The notes beneath the pieces are model-generated. The model saw only the letters and a list, made by a program, of their open reading frames with translations, made no database searches and was not told the DNA's origin. Positions 8,609 to 17,059 of a stretch of 64,000 nt of DNA are shown here, in pieces. Source of the stretch: Maritimibacter sp. (GTDB lineage Bacteria; Pseudomonadota; Alphaproteobacteria; Rhodobacterales; Rhodobacteraceae); the NCBI GenBank assembly GCA_002695005.1, contig NZNT01000020.1, positions 496,001-560,000 on the forward strand, in the 5' to 3' direction. Each line of letters starts with the position of its first letter. The stretch's first letter is position 1. The translations under genes were made by a program, and so were the position numbers.

Positions 8609-9325
8609 TCAGACGAGCGCCGTATCCGCGTGCAGCTTGTGAACCACGTCCATCATGCCCGACAGCCCTGTCTTCGCATAGATGTTGCGCAGATGGGTGC
8701 GCACGGTGGGCATCGAACAGTCCAGCCGCCGCGCGATTTCGGCGGGCTTGAGCCCGTCGGCCAACGACCGGCACACCCGCGCCTCGGCCCGCGTCAGGTC
8801 GAAGTGATTCTCATGCGACAGAAGCGGAAGCACCGCACGCGGGTCATAGTCGGACACATGGCCGAGCATCCGCGACACCAGCCCCTTCTTGCGCAGCGAC
8901 CATAGAAAGGCGAGTTCGGAGGCGAGAAGCTCGGTCACAGCCGGGTCCGCGCAGGCCATGAAGAGGATGTCCGCGTGACCGTCGGACTTGCCGAGCAGGA
9001 CCGTGAACTTCTCGAAATACTCGCCCGAATAGGTCTTGAGCCCTCCGACCTCGCCCTCGGCGGCCGTCGCGACCAGCGCGTTCAACTTGCGGCTGTCGAC
9101 GCCGCCCACGTCCACGATGATCTCGGCTTCCGGCGCATCGTCATAGAGCCGGACGAGCGCGAGTCGGTCCGCCTTGGTCGCCACCGCGATCGCCTCCGCC
9201 ATCGAACGGAAGTCGGCCTGTCCTGACAAAGTGAGGGTCGCCATGTGACCGACTCGCACGAAACAGCCGAGGTCTGAGGTGATGGACGCCGCCGCGATCC
9301 GGCGGTGGTTGGCTGGCATGACCAT
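8609..9325 (-). CDS. LuxR-type (GerE helix-turn-helix) transcriptional regulator
   Basis: The 238-residue protein has a C-terminal LuxR/GerE DNA-binding domain at about 176-232 (LTRAEARVCRSLADGLKPAE, then IARRLDCSMPTVRTHLRNIY). The N-terminal 170 residues (MAEAIAVATKADRLALVRLY onward) resemble no sensor domain I can name. I see no phosphoacceptor receiver domain and no clear autoinducer-binding signature, so calling it a quorum-sensing regulator would be unsupported. The ATG at 9325 follows GGAAGG at 7-base spacing. It is divergent from the flp pilin gene across a 358-base gap, so it may control the Tad locus; that is inference from position. It ends three bases from xylB, convergently. Confidence 0.8.
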   Translation of the reverse strand: MVMPANHRRIAAASITSDLGCFVRVGHMATLTLSGQADFRSMAEAIAVATKADRLALVRLYDDAPEAEIIVDVGGVDSRKLNALVATAAEGEVGGLKTYSGEYFEKFTVLLGKSDGHADILFMACADPAVTELLASELAFLWSLRKKGLVSRMLGHVSDYDPRAVLPLLSHENHFDLTRAEARVCRSLADGLKPAEIARRLDCSMPTVRTHLRNIYAKTGLSGMMDVVHKLHADTALV

Positions 9326-9683
9326 GGGGAAACCTTCCGAACTGGGTACTTAACGGGGCCATTCAACTAAGAAGGTGTATCCAGATTGGGGAATATTTGA
9401 GGTATTTTTGACGAGGCCGTTAACCTTTGGCGGGCCTGCCAACGTCGCAGATTGCGAATTTTTGGGGCGGAACGTCCCGGTTCCGGGCTGATTGTGTCCG
9501 AGGCCCGGCAATTCTGTGACCAAACAGTGCAAAGGACAGGTTCTCCTACCCCCGGACGCCGGACAAGAACAACCCAGAGTTGTATCTCTCATCCGTTTGG
9601 ATGATGTAAGCCGCCGGGCAATCCGACACCTTTCTGAGCATTGAAGCGGGCCACTGTGGCTTCGTCAGTAACCAGGAGCAGTC
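9326..9683. promoter_or_regulatory. Long divergent intergenic region between luxR-type gene and flp
   Basis: This 358-base region has no credible gene. It is more AT-rich than its surroundings near 9370-9420 (runs such as GAATATTTGAGGTATTTTTG). A small inverted repeat, CATCC-GTTT-GGATG, lies at 9590-9603, about 80 bases before the pilin start. Promoters for both the regulator and the pilin must lie here. No -35/-10 pair can be fixed by eye. Confidence 0.5.
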
Positions 9684-9881
9684 ATGTTCAACATCATCAA
9701 ATCCACCCTCGGTCGTTTCCGCAAAGACGAAAGCGGCGCAACTCTCGTGGAATACGGGATCGCGCTGTCCCTCGCCATCACCATCGGCGCAGGCGCGTTC
9801 CTCACCCTGTCCGGCGACGTGTCGGAATCGATGGGCGCCGCGTCTTCGGCCCTGCCGGACGCCCCTGCGGCCCCGAGCTGA
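9684..9881 (+). CDS. flp: Flp-type major pilin prepilin
   Basis: The 65-residue prepilin has a short charged leader, then the Flp processing site: DESG followed by ATLVEYGIA. Cleavage after the Gly would leave Glu at +5 and Tyr at +6 of the mature pilin, the hallmark of Flp pilins, followed by a hydrophobic helix (LSLAITIGAGAFLTL). The Ala/Pro/Ser-rich tail is short. The ATG follows CCAGGAG. It heads the Tad locus, as usual, and is separated from cpaB by a strong hairpin, which fits a highly abundant separate pilin transcript. The prepilin peptidase needed to mature it (TadV/CpaA) is not in the window. Confidence 0.93.
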   Translation: MFNIIKSTLGRFRKDESGATLVEYGIALSLAITIGAGAFLTLSGDVSESMGAASSALPDAPAAPS

Positions 9882-9891
9882 TCCGCCCGAG

Positions 9892-9934
9892 GGGCACGCG
9901 CCGCACAGCAGAAACAGGCGTAAGGCGCGTGCCC
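9892..9934 (+). terminator. Strong hairpin between flp and cpaB (partial terminator or 3' stabiliser)
   Basis: A perfect 11-bp inverted repeat, GGGCACGCGCC at 9892-9902 and GGCGCGTGCCC at 9924-9934, sits 10 bases after the pilin stop. The loop is 21 bases. Only GTTTC follows, so it lacks the T-run of an efficient intrinsic terminator. It could act as a leaky terminator or as a 3' stabilising stem that makes the pilin message exceed the assembly-gene messages. Confidence 0.6.
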
Positions 9935-9995
9935 GTTTCACTCCGCCCGATCCATGAGGCGGAGACGTGTTCAATCCGTACGAGTAGAGCAGTTC

Positions 9996-10823
9996 ATGCG
10001 TATCGCCCCCATCCTCCTTGCCAGCAGCGGCATCGCCCTTGCACTCGGCTGCGCCGTCGTCGCCCAGCGTGTGCTGGGGACCGAGACGCCGGTCGCGCAG
10101 GTGGCCGAGACACCGGAAACGGTGGTCCTCATCGCCGCCGCGCGCGACATCAGGTTCGGTGAAGCGATCCGGCGCGACGACCTCGTGCCGCAGACCTGGC
10201 CCGCCGATCTCGTCCCCGACGAAGCCTATGACAGCGCCACGGCGCTTCTGGGGGTCGAGGGCACCGCGCCGCGCCGCGCGACCCAGACGATCCGCGAGGG
10301 GGAAGTGATCCTCGCGCGAAACGTCTCGGAGTTCGGGGCCACGGTCACCATCGGCTCGACGCTCGCCCCCGGCACCCGTGCCGTTGCGATCCGGGTCAAC
10401 GCCGACACCGCCGTCGGCGGCTTCGTCAGCCCCGGTGACCGCGTGGACATCGTCCTCACCGAAGGGCGCGGCGACACGCTGCGCACCGGCGTCATCCTTC
10501 AGGACACCCGCGTCCTCGCCGTCGATCAGGACACCGAGGCACGCGGCGCGCGCATGGCCCGCACCATCACAGTCGAGGTCGCGCCCCGCGACAGCCAGCG
10601 GCTCGTCCTCGCGCAGGAAGCGGGGCAACTCAGCCTCATCCTGCGCCACGAAGGGCCCGAGGAGCGCACCGACGCACCCGACCAGATCACCATGCGCGAT
10701 GTCTGGGGCGACCCGGAACCGGAACCGGAACCCGAGGTCGTCGTGCAGGCCCCCACCATCGACCCGACCACCGTTCGCGTCCGCCGGGGCGTCGCCTCGG
10801 AAGAGATCGTTCTGAGCCAATGA
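9996..10823 (+). CDS. cpaB: Flp pilus assembly protein CpaB/RcpC
   Basis: The 275-residue protein has an N-terminal membrane anchor or uncleaved signal (MRIAPILLASSGIALALGCA), then the SAF-like region typical of CpaB (LIAAARDIRFGEAIRRDDLV, later REGEVILARNVSE), then the RcpC/CpaB core with RAVAIRVNADTAVGGFVSPG, GDRVDIVLTE and VEVAPRDSQRLVLAQEAGQL. CpaB proteins act in the periplasm with the outer-membrane secretin of the Tad machine. The start is the ATG at 9996; a longer frame from 9954 adds only Arg-rich residues before the membrane segment. The stop overlaps the next start (ATGA), so translation is coupled. The partner secretin CpaC is absent from this locus. Confidence 0.88.
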   Translation: MRIAPILLASSGIALALGCAVVAQRVLGTETPVAQVAETPETVVLIAAARDIRFGEAIRRDDLVPQTWPADLVPDEAYDSATALLGVEGTAPRRATQTIREGEVILARNVSEFGATVTIGSTLAPGTRAVAIRVNADTAVGGFVSPGDRVDIVLTEGRGDTLRTGVILQDTRVLAVDQDTEARGARMARTITVEVAPRDSQRLVLAQEAGQLSLILRHEGPEERTDAPDQITMRDVWGDPEPEPEPEVVVQAPTIDPTTVRVRRGVASEEIVLSQ

Positions 10824-12295
10824 CCCGCCGCCCGCCGTTCAATCGCTGCCGTCCGCTCGCGGACGAAAGCGGCGCGATCCTTGTCGTCTTCGCGCTCATG
10901 CTCGCGATCTTCGCTGGGATCATGGCGCTGAGCTACGACTTCGGCCGGGTCGCGGCCACGCAATCCGAGATGCAGAGTTTCGCCGATACCGTGGCCCTCG
11001 CCGCCGCCGGCGAACTCGACGGCGGACCCGACGCTATCGAGCGGGCCGAACGCGCGGCGACCACGCTCATCACCGACCTCCAGACCTACGGCGACGGCGG
11101 CGCGACCCTCGATGCGGACGACATCACGCTCGCCTTCTACGCGCTGCGCCCGGATGCGCAGGGGGCCGTCGCGCAGACCTCCACCCCACAGGCTGCCCGC
11201 TTCGTCTCGGTTCGGCTGGACGACCGGGGCGTCGCCCCTGTCTTCGGCGCGGTCTTCGCGGCGCTTGGCGGCGACACCGCCGGGCGCGATACGGCGGGGG
11301 CTCACGCGGTCGCGGGGTTCACCCGCTACGCCTGCAACGTGACCCCGCTGATGATCTGCGCCCCGTCCGCGAGCTTCGACATCAGCGCGAACGTGGGCCG
11401 CTCGCTCGACCTGCACCTCGCCGCAGACGCGGGCCAGTTGGCTGCGGGAGCCATCGCGCCGCTCGACCCCGTGGCCGATCTCATCGGTCTGGACGGGGTT
11501 TGCGCGGGACTGTCCGGCATCGGGCTGGACATCTGCATGATCGCGGGCGAAGCGGACAAGCCCGTCTGCCTTGCCGACGACGGGGTGTCGGTGCGCGACA
11601 GTCTTTTGTCCGTCAGCCTGGATGCCGCGCTCAACATTCCCTTCGACATCTACGACGGGCCGGCGGGTGACCTCTTGGGCGATGCGCTTTACCCGGCGGC
11701 CTCCAACGTGCTGTCCTCCTTCGCGCCCTCGGCGGGAAGCTGTCTCACCAGTTCCAACGCCACGCTTGGCGCGAGCCTCGGCTTGCCGCTTGACGATTGT
11801 CAGTCGGGCGGAAGCTGCGGTGTGCTGGGCGATGGCGACTGGGCCACGGGGCGCGACCTCTACATCGAGGCCAACTACGGCGGGGACGACCCGCATCCTG
11901 AGGCCGAGACGCGGTTCGATCTCTACGTTGCCGAGCTTGAGGCCGCGCTTGAAGGCGACACCGGCTCCGGCTCAGGCGGGCTCGTGGGCGGTCTCCTTGG
12001 CGGTGTTGGTGATGTGCTCGACCTCGACGTCGGCCCGACCTGCACGCCGGAGACGTCCGAAGACCCGGCCCGCCGCGTCATCTCCGCCGCCGTAGTCGAT
12101 TGCGGGGCGAACGCCGTCACCGCCGGGTCGCGCGACGTGCCCGTGCTGGGCTATGCCGAGCTGTTCCTGATGGCCCCCGTCGGGCTGGACGGCACCGACG
12201 GTCTGGCGGTCGAGATCGTGGGCCAGATCGGCCCCTCGCCCGCCGACAACGTGACGGGCGCCGCGCTGCGCGATGTCGTGAGACTGTACGACTGA
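10820..12295 (+). CDS. TadG-like Flp pilus assembly protein
   Basis: The 491-residue protein has a TadG-type N-terminus: a positively charged leader, DESGAILVVF, then a hydrophobic segment (ALMLAIFAGIMALSYDFGR) and the alignment-typical ATQSEMQSFADTVALAAAGE. The long extracytoplasmic part contains scattered Cys (YACNV, MICAPS, DDCQSGGSCG) that could form disulfides, and a Gly/Ser-rich linker near 380. It may be processed like a pseudopilin, although the usual Glu at +5 is Val. TadG-like proteins are thought to help assemble or anchor Flp pili. It overlaps cpaB by four bases and the next gene by one base (TGATG). Confidence 0.82.
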   Translation: MTRRPPFNRCRPLADESGAILVVFALMLAIFAGIMALSYDFGRVAATQSEMQSFADTVALAAAGELDGGPDAIERAERAATTLITDLQTYGDGGATLDADDITLAFYALRPDAQGAVAQTSTPQAARFVSVRLDDRGVAPVFGAVFAALGGDTAGRDTAGAHAVAGFTRYACNVTPLMICAPSASFDISANVGRSLDLHLAADAGQLAAGAIAPLDPVADLIGLDGVCAGLSGIGLDICMIAGEADKPVCLADDGVSVRDSLLSVSLDAALNIPFDIYDGPAGDLLGDALYPAASNVLSSFAPSAGSCLTSSNATLGASLGLPLDDCQSGGSCGVLGDGDWATGRDLYIEANYGGDDPHPEAETRFDLYVAELEAALEGDTGSGSGGLVGGLLGGVGDVLDLDVGPTCTPETSEDPARRVISAAVVDCGANAVTAGSRDVPVLGYAELFLMAPVGLDGTDGLAVEIVGQIGPSPADNVTGAALRDVVRLYD

Positions 12296-12789
12296 TGCGC
12301 GCCCGGTCCCATATCCGGCGCTTCGCCCGGCGCGAGGATGGCGCGGTTCTGGCCGAGTTCGGCCTCGTCCTGCCGCTGATGCTCGTGCTCTTTGCCCTGT
12401 CGATCGAGGCGGCGCGCACGTTCTGGGCCTACCAGGCGACCATCGCCGGCGTGCGCGATGCCACGCGCTACGTCACCCGCGCTCAGGACGGGGCGATCTG
12501 CGACTCGGCCTCTCCCGACCTCGATGCCTGGGGTCCGGCGCTGACGGATATGGTGCGCAACGCCGCCGACGGCACGCCGCTCTTCCCGTCCTCGATCACC
12601 GTGTCCTCGGTGGTCGCGAGCGTGGCCTGCGTCGCGGGCGACTACCGCCAGTCGGTCGTGCCGGTCGCCACCGTCACGGCGGCGCTCGAGATCACCTATC
12701 CCTTCGCCCGCGTCTTTCGCCTCACAGGGCTGGAGCTTCCGACCGCGAACACCGTAGTGCGCGACAGCGGCAGGATTTTCGGCACATGA
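12295..12789 (+). CDS. tadE: TadE-like pseudopilin (first of two)
   Basis: The 164-residue protein starts at an ATG sharing a base with the previous stop. The leader ends REDG, followed by AVLAEFGLVLPLMLVLFALS, so mature numbering again has Glu at +5, the TadE/TadF pseudopilin signature. The remaining part is small and extracytoplasmic with two Cys (DGAICDS, SVACVAG). Pseudopilins of this family are cleaved by the prepilin peptidase and needed for Flp pilus assembly. It overlaps the second pseudopilin gene by four bases. Confidence 0.82.
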   Translation: MRARSHIRRFARREDGAVLAEFGLVLPLMLVLFALSIEAARTFWAYQATIAGVRDATRYVTRAQDGAICDSASPDLDAWGPALTDMVRNAADGTPLFPSSITVSSVVASVACVAGDYRQSVVPVATVTAALEITYPFARVFRLTGLELPTANTVVRDSGRIFGT

Positions 12790-13421
12790 ACGCCCGCCGC
12801 CTCATATCGCGCGCGCGCCGGTTCTGGCGCGACGACGCGGGCAGTGCTCTTGTCGAGATGGGGTTGGTGATGCCCCTGTTCCTTCTACTCGCCTTCGGCC
12901 TGATCGACTTTGGCCGCCTCGCATTTTCCTATGTGATGGCCCAGAAGGCGACCGAGCAGGCGGTGCGTGCTGCCGTGGTCGCAAGCCCCGCCTGTGAGGG
13001 GCTTGCGACCCGGAATACGCGCGGGCCGCAGGCCGCGCAGGTGGTGCCCTTCGGCACCGCCTGCCGCGCCCAGACCGGGCTTTGCGCCGATCCCGGCCCG
13101 GTCAGCTGCACGGCGGACGCGGGAGAGACCGGGCAAGCGATCCATGCCCGCATCCAGGCGCTCCTGCCGACGAATGCCACCGCCGCGAACCTGCGCTTTT
13201 CCTATGCCTTCGACGACAATCTCGGGTTCCTCGGCGGCCCCTACACGCCGCATGTCACCGTCGAGATCATCGACCTCGGCTTTGAATTCGTGACCCCCAT
13301 CGGCGCGCTCGCCACCCTCCTGTCGGCCAATGACGACGGACGGGTGGGGCAGGGCTTCGCCTTTCCCAGCATGAGCGCTTCGCTCCCCGCCGAAATCCTG
13401 CGTGATGGAGACGCATCATGA
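12786..13421 (+). CDS. tadF: TadE/TadF-like pseudopilin (second of two)
   Basis: The 211-residue protein has a basic leader (MNARRLISRARRFWR), the cleavage region DDAG, then SALVEMGLVMPLFLLLAFGL, with Glu at +5 after cleavage. The mature domain holds several Cys (SPACEG, GTACRAQTGLCADPG, VSCTAD), suggesting disulfides in the periplasm. It belongs to the TadE-like family; the tadF symbol follows position and length and is less sure than the family. The start overlaps the preceding gene by four bases and its own end overlaps cpaE by four. Confidence 0.78.
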   Translation: MNARRLISRARRFWRDDAGSALVEMGLVMPLFLLLAFGLIDFGRLAFSYVMAQKATEQAVRAAVVASPACEGLATRNTRGPQAAQVVPFGTACRAQTGLCADPGPVSCTADAGETGQAIHARIQALLPTNATAANLRFSYAFDDNLGFLGGPYTPHVTVEIIDLGFEFVTPIGALATLLSANDDGRVGQGFAFPSMSASLPAEILRDGDAS

Positions 13422-14683
13422 CCGACCCAGCCTTCGCCAGCCGCCGCGCCCCCGCACCCGCCCTCGTGGCGGACTCGCCAGCCGCGGCCCCGTCACCCCG
13501 CCGCACCCGCACCCTCATGCTGGGCGGCACGCCGGGCGTGGCCGAGATGGTCGCGCGCGGCCTGGCCCGCGACGAAAACCTCGACGTCGATTTCCGCCCC
13601 CATTCGCTCGCCGACTACATGACCCGCGCCGATGCGGATCTGGCCGGCGTGGAGCTTCTGGTCTTCGAAGTCCGGCCCGGCGACGACACCGACCTCGCCG
13701 TGATCCGCGAGCTCAAGCGCCACTTCGGCGACGCGCTCCAGATCCTCGGCGTGACCGGTGACGCGCTCACCCTCGCGACCGCGCGCAATCTGATGGACGC
13801 TGGCGTGGCCGAGGTGATCCCGCTGGCCAGCACCCAGCCGCAGATGGCACAGGCCGCGCCACTCGACGATGCCCCCGACATGCCTGCGACTCAGGGCGGT
13901 AACGGCCACAACGGCATGATCCTCGCCGTCGCCGGCGCTGCGGGCGGCATTGGCACGACGAGCTTTGCGCTGAACCTCGCCACGCGCCTCGCCGCCCGCG
14001 AGCGTAAGTCCACCGACCCGGCCCCGCGCGTGGCGGTCGTCGACCTCGATTTCCAGAACGGCGTCCTCGGGGCCTCGATCGACATGACAGACGGCGGGGC
14101 CTACCTCGAAATGTTGCAGGGGCAGGCCGATCCCGACCAGCCCTTCCTCGACCGCGCGCTCGCGACCTACGGTCCGGGCGGGTTCGACGTGATGGCCGCG
14201 CCCGTCACCCTTGCGCCGCTCGACGCCATGACGCCCGACCTGGTCGCGCGCCTGCTCGACACCCTGCGCACCGCTTACGACCACGTCATCCTCGATCTGC
14301 CCCGTGCGCTGGTCGACTGGGTCGATGCCGTGCTCGCCCGCGCCGACCGCTTCTTCATCCTCGGCGACACCTCGGTCCACACCGTGCGCCAGATCCGCCG
14401 GATGATCGACCTCTACACCGACGACCATGCTGCGCTGCCGGTCGAGGTGGTCATGTGCCGCGAGAAAAAGCCGGGGGCCACTCACCTGCGCGAGGCCGAG
14501 CATTTCCTTGGCCAGCCCCTCGCCACATGGCTCCCCCGCGACGACCGCGCCGCGGGGCGTGCCCGCGACCACGGTCAGCCGCTCGCCCTCGCCGCGCCGC
14601 GCTCCGCCGTCGTGCGCGCGATGGGGCCACTCACGGAAGCGGTCCGCGCCGATTTCGCCAACACCAGCCGCCGGAGGGCCTGA
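13418..14683 (+). CDS. cpaE: Pilus localisation ATPase CpaE/TadZ
   Basis: The 421-residue protein has a receiver-like N-terminal domain (about 30-150; LMLGGTPGVAEMVARGLARD, LLVFEVRPGDDTDL) and a MinD/ParA-like ATPase domain from about 165. Its deviant Walker A is VAGAAGGIGTTSFALNLA, which lacks the signature lysine of true ParA/MinD proteins, as in many TadZ proteins. Further ATPase motifs are VAVVDLDFQNG and HVILDLPRAL. TadZ/CpaE places the Tad machine at a cell pole. The N-terminal domain lacks a clear phosphoacceptor arrangement, so it is probably a pseudo-receiver. The ATG overlaps the preceding stop, and cpaF follows after one base. Confidence 0.88.
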   Translation: MTDPAFASRRAPAPALVADSPAAAPSPRRTRTLMLGGTPGVAEMVARGLARDENLDVDFRPHSLADYMTRADADLAGVELLVFEVRPGDDTDLAVIRELKRHFGDALQILGVTGDALTLATARNLMDAGVAEVIPLASTQPQMAQAAPLDDAPDMPATQGGNGHNGMILAVAGAAGGIGTTSFALNLATRLAARERKSTDPAPRVAVVDLDFQNGVLGASIDMTDGGAYLEMLQGQADPDQPFLDRALATYGPGGFDVMAAPVTLAPLDAMTPDLVARLLDTLRTAYDHVILDLPRALVDWVDAVLARADRFFILGDTSVHTVRQIRRMIDLYTDDHAALPVEVVMCREKKPGATHLREAEHFLGQPLATWLPRDDRAAGRARDHGQPLALAAPRSAVVRAMGPLTEAVRADFANTSRRRA

Positions 14684-14684
14684 C

Positions 14685-16097
14685 ATGCCGATCTTCAACG
14701 ACTTCCGGAGCCGGCGAAGCCCGGCCCCTGCGCCGCAACCTGCCCCGGTGCCCGCAGCACCCGCGCCGGCCAACGTCGTGCCCCTGCCTGACCCCGCCCC
14801 GGTCGCCCATTCTTCGGCGGGTGAGGCGGCGGACTGGTTCGACCTCAAGCACCGCCTGCACGAGGTCATCCTCGAAGAGGTCAACCTCGCCCTCATCGAG
14901 GAAGCCGACGCCAAGGAGCTGCGCCGCGCGATCTCGGCCCTCGTCGTCACCCATCTGAACGACCGCCAGATCCAGATGGGCTCGGACAGCTTCAAACGTC
15001 TGGTGGGCGAATTGATCGACGAGGTGATCGGCCTCGGCCCGCTTGAGCCGCTTTTGGCCGACGACACCGTGTCCGACATCCTCGTGAACGGGCACGACCA
15101 TGTCTTCGTCGAACGCCGCGGCCTTCTCGAACGTGCGCCCACGACGTTTCGCGACGAAAAGCACCTCCTGCGCATCATCGACAAGATCGTGAGCCGCGTG
15201 GGCCGCCGGATCGACGAGAGCCAGCCCTGGGTCGATGCGCGCCTGCCGGACGGGTCACGCGTGAACGCGATCATCCGGCCCTGCGCCATCGACGGCCCGT
15301 CGCTGTCGATCCGCAAGTTCTCGGCCGACAAGCTCACGATGGACAAGCTGGTGGAGTTCGGCGCGCTCAGCCGCACCGCCGCCGATTTCCTGCGCGCCGC
15401 CGTGGGCGCACGGATGAACATCCTGATTTCCGGCGGCACGGGGTCGGGCAAGACGACGATGCTCAACGCCCTCTCCTCCCACATCGACCTGCGCCAGCGG
15501 ATCGTGACGATCGAGGATGCCGCCGAGCTTCAGCTTCAGCAGGAGCATGTCGTGCGGCTCGAAACCCGGCCCGCCAACGTGGAGGGCGCGGGCGAGGTAA
15601 GCCAGCGGCTCCTCGTCAGGAACGCGCTCCGGATGCGCCCCGACCGTATCGTCATCGGCGAGGTGCGCGGGTCCGAGGCGTTCGACATGCTGCAGGCGAT
15701 GAACACGGGCCATGACGGGTCGATGACCACCATCCACGCCAACACCGCGCGCGACGCGATCAGCCGGCTGGAACAGATGGTGGTGATGATCGGCAACGAT
15801 TTCCCGCTTTCCGCCGTGCGCCATCAGGTGTCGGCAGGCATCCACCTCGTCCTGCAACTCAACCGCCTGTCGGACGGCTCGCGCCGGGTGACGGGGATTT
15901 CCGAGGTCTACGGGATGGAGGGCGACACGATCCTGATGCAGGAGATCTTTGCCTTCCGCCAGTCGGGCCGCGACGCCGACGGCAATGTCATCGGGCGTTT
16001 CGGCCCGACCGGCGTGCGCCCGCGCTGCGTCGAGGCGATCGAGGCCGCGGGCTACCCGCTCCCCGTCGGGGTCTTTACCGCTGCGGAGCCGGTGTGA
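14685..16097 (+). CDS. cpaF: Tad secretion ATPase CpaF/TadA
   Basis: This is the motor ATPase of the Tad machine. The 470-residue protein starts at the ATG at 14685 behind CCGGAGGG; longer frames upstream overlap cpaE fully. After a Pro/Ala-rich leader (10-45) comes the CpaF N-terminal domain (DIGL-like IGLGPLEPLLADDTVSDILV), then the ATPase: Walker A SGGTGSGKTTMLNALS near 247-262, the Asp box RIVTIEDAAELQL, Walker B region RPDRIVIGEVRGSEAFDMLQ and the His box GHDGSMTTIHANTARDAISR. All motifs are intact, so the locus should be powered. The stop is shared with the tadB start (TGATG). Confidence 0.95.
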   Translation: MPIFNDFRSRRSPAPAPQPAPVPAAPAPANVVPLPDPAPVAHSSAGEAADWFDLKHRLHEVILEEVNLALIEEADAKELRRAISALVVTHLNDRQIQMGSDSFKRLVGELIDEVIGLGPLEPLLADDTVSDILVNGHDHVFVERRGLLERAPTTFRDEKHLLRIIDKIVSRVGRRIDESQPWVDARLPDGSRVNAIIRPCAIDGPSLSIRKFSADKLTMDKLVEFGALSRTAADFLRAAVGARMNILISGGTGSGKTTMLNALSSHIDLRQRIVTIEDAAELQLQQEHVVRLETRPANVEGAGEVSQRLLVRNALRMRPDRIVIGEVRGSEAFDMLQAMNTGHDGSMTTIHANTARDAISRLEQMVVMIGNDFPLSAVRHQVSAGIHLVLQLNRLSDGSRRVTGISEVYGMEGDTILMQEIFAFRQSGRDADGNVIGRFGPTGVRPRCVEAIEAAGYPLPVGVFTAAEPV

Positions 16098-17050
16098 TGG
16101 CGGGCCTCACAACCCCCGCGCTCCTTGTGGGCCTTGCCGCGCTGGCGCTGATGCTCGTTGGCCTCGCGATCTGGCAGGCGTTGCGCCCCGGCGGGGCCGG
16201 GCAGGCGCGGCTCGACCGGATGCGCCGGATGCAGGCGGACCGAAGCGAAGGCGGTGCCGAACGTCTGCGCAAACGGAGCGAAACATCGGGGCTGGAGGCG
16301 CTGCCACTTCTGCGCGTCCTGCCCGTCCGGATGCGGCAGGCCGGGATGAGCCTCGCCCCCCGCGTGCTCCTGATGCTCTCGGCCCTTGTGACCTCGGTGC
16401 TTTTCGTGGTGATGCAGGGCGTGACCGGACCGCTTCTGGCCTTCGCCGCCGCTGCCGGTGTGGGGGTTCTCCTCCCCGGCGTCGTGATCGGTATGGCCGG
16501 GCGAAAACGGGCCGAGGCGCTGACGAAACAACTGCCCGAGGCGCTCGACCTGATGAAACGCGGCCTGTCCGTGGGCCATCCGCTCAACGTCACGATCCAG
16601 AATGTCTCGCGCACCTTGCCCGCGCCTATCGCGGACGAGTTCCGCCTGCTCGCCGATCAGGTGGCCTATGGTGACAGCCTCACGGACGCGGTCGACGACA
16701 TGGCCGCCCGCATCGACATCGAGGATTTCCACTACCTCGCCGCCGCCGTGCAGATCCAGCACGCGACCGGCGGCAACCTCGGCGCGATGCTCGAAACGCT
16801 GGCCCGCGTGATCCGGATGCGCTTTGCCATGCGGCGGCGGGTGGCGGCCGTCAGCTCCGAGGGGCGCATCACAGCGTTTATTCTCTCGGCCATGCCCTTC
16901 GTCATGTATCTGGGGACCGTGCTGACCGCGCCCGACTATTACGCGTCCGTGCGCGACGATCCGATGTTCTGGCCGCTTTGCTTCACCATCGCGGGGCTGG
17001 TGATCGGCAACGGTCTCCTGCTGCGCAAACTCGTGACCTTCCGCGTGTGA
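16097..17050 (+). CDS. tadB: Tad inner-membrane platform protein TadB
   Basis: The 317-residue protein of the type II secretion F family has N-terminal membrane segments (LLVGLAALALMLVGLAIW and LMLSALVTSVLFVVM), the cytoplasmic helical F domain with LPEALDLMKRGLSVGHPLNV, IADEFRLLADQVAYGDSLTD and ATGGNLGAMLETLARVIRMR, and two C-terminal membrane helices. TadB and TadC form the inner-membrane platform on which CpaF acts. ATG at 16097 overlaps the cpaF stop; a GTG one codon earlier is possible. A 9-base gap separates it from tadC. Confidence 0.9.
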   Translation: MAGLTTPALLVGLAALALMLVGLAIWQALRPGGAGQARLDRMRRMQADRSEGGAERLRKRSETSGLEALPLLRVLPVRMRQAGMSLAPRVLLMLSALVTSVLFVVMQGVTGPLLAFAAAAGVGVLLPGVVIGMAGRKRAEALTKQLPEALDLMKRGLSVGHPLNVTIQNVSRTLPAPIADEFRLLADQVAYGDSLTDAVDDMAARIDIEDFHYLAAAVQIQHATGGNLGAMLETLARVIRMRFAMRRRVAAVSSEGRITAFILSAMPFVMYLGTVLTAPDYYASVRDDPMFWPLCFTIAGLVIGNGLLLRKLVTFRV

Positions 17051-17059
17051 GGACCTGAT

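Noticed and set aside
8609-9325. Calling the LuxR-type gene a quorum-sensing receptor
   Set aside because: The N-terminal region lacks the recognisable autoinducer-binding residues, and no acyl-homoserine lactone synthase gene is nearby.
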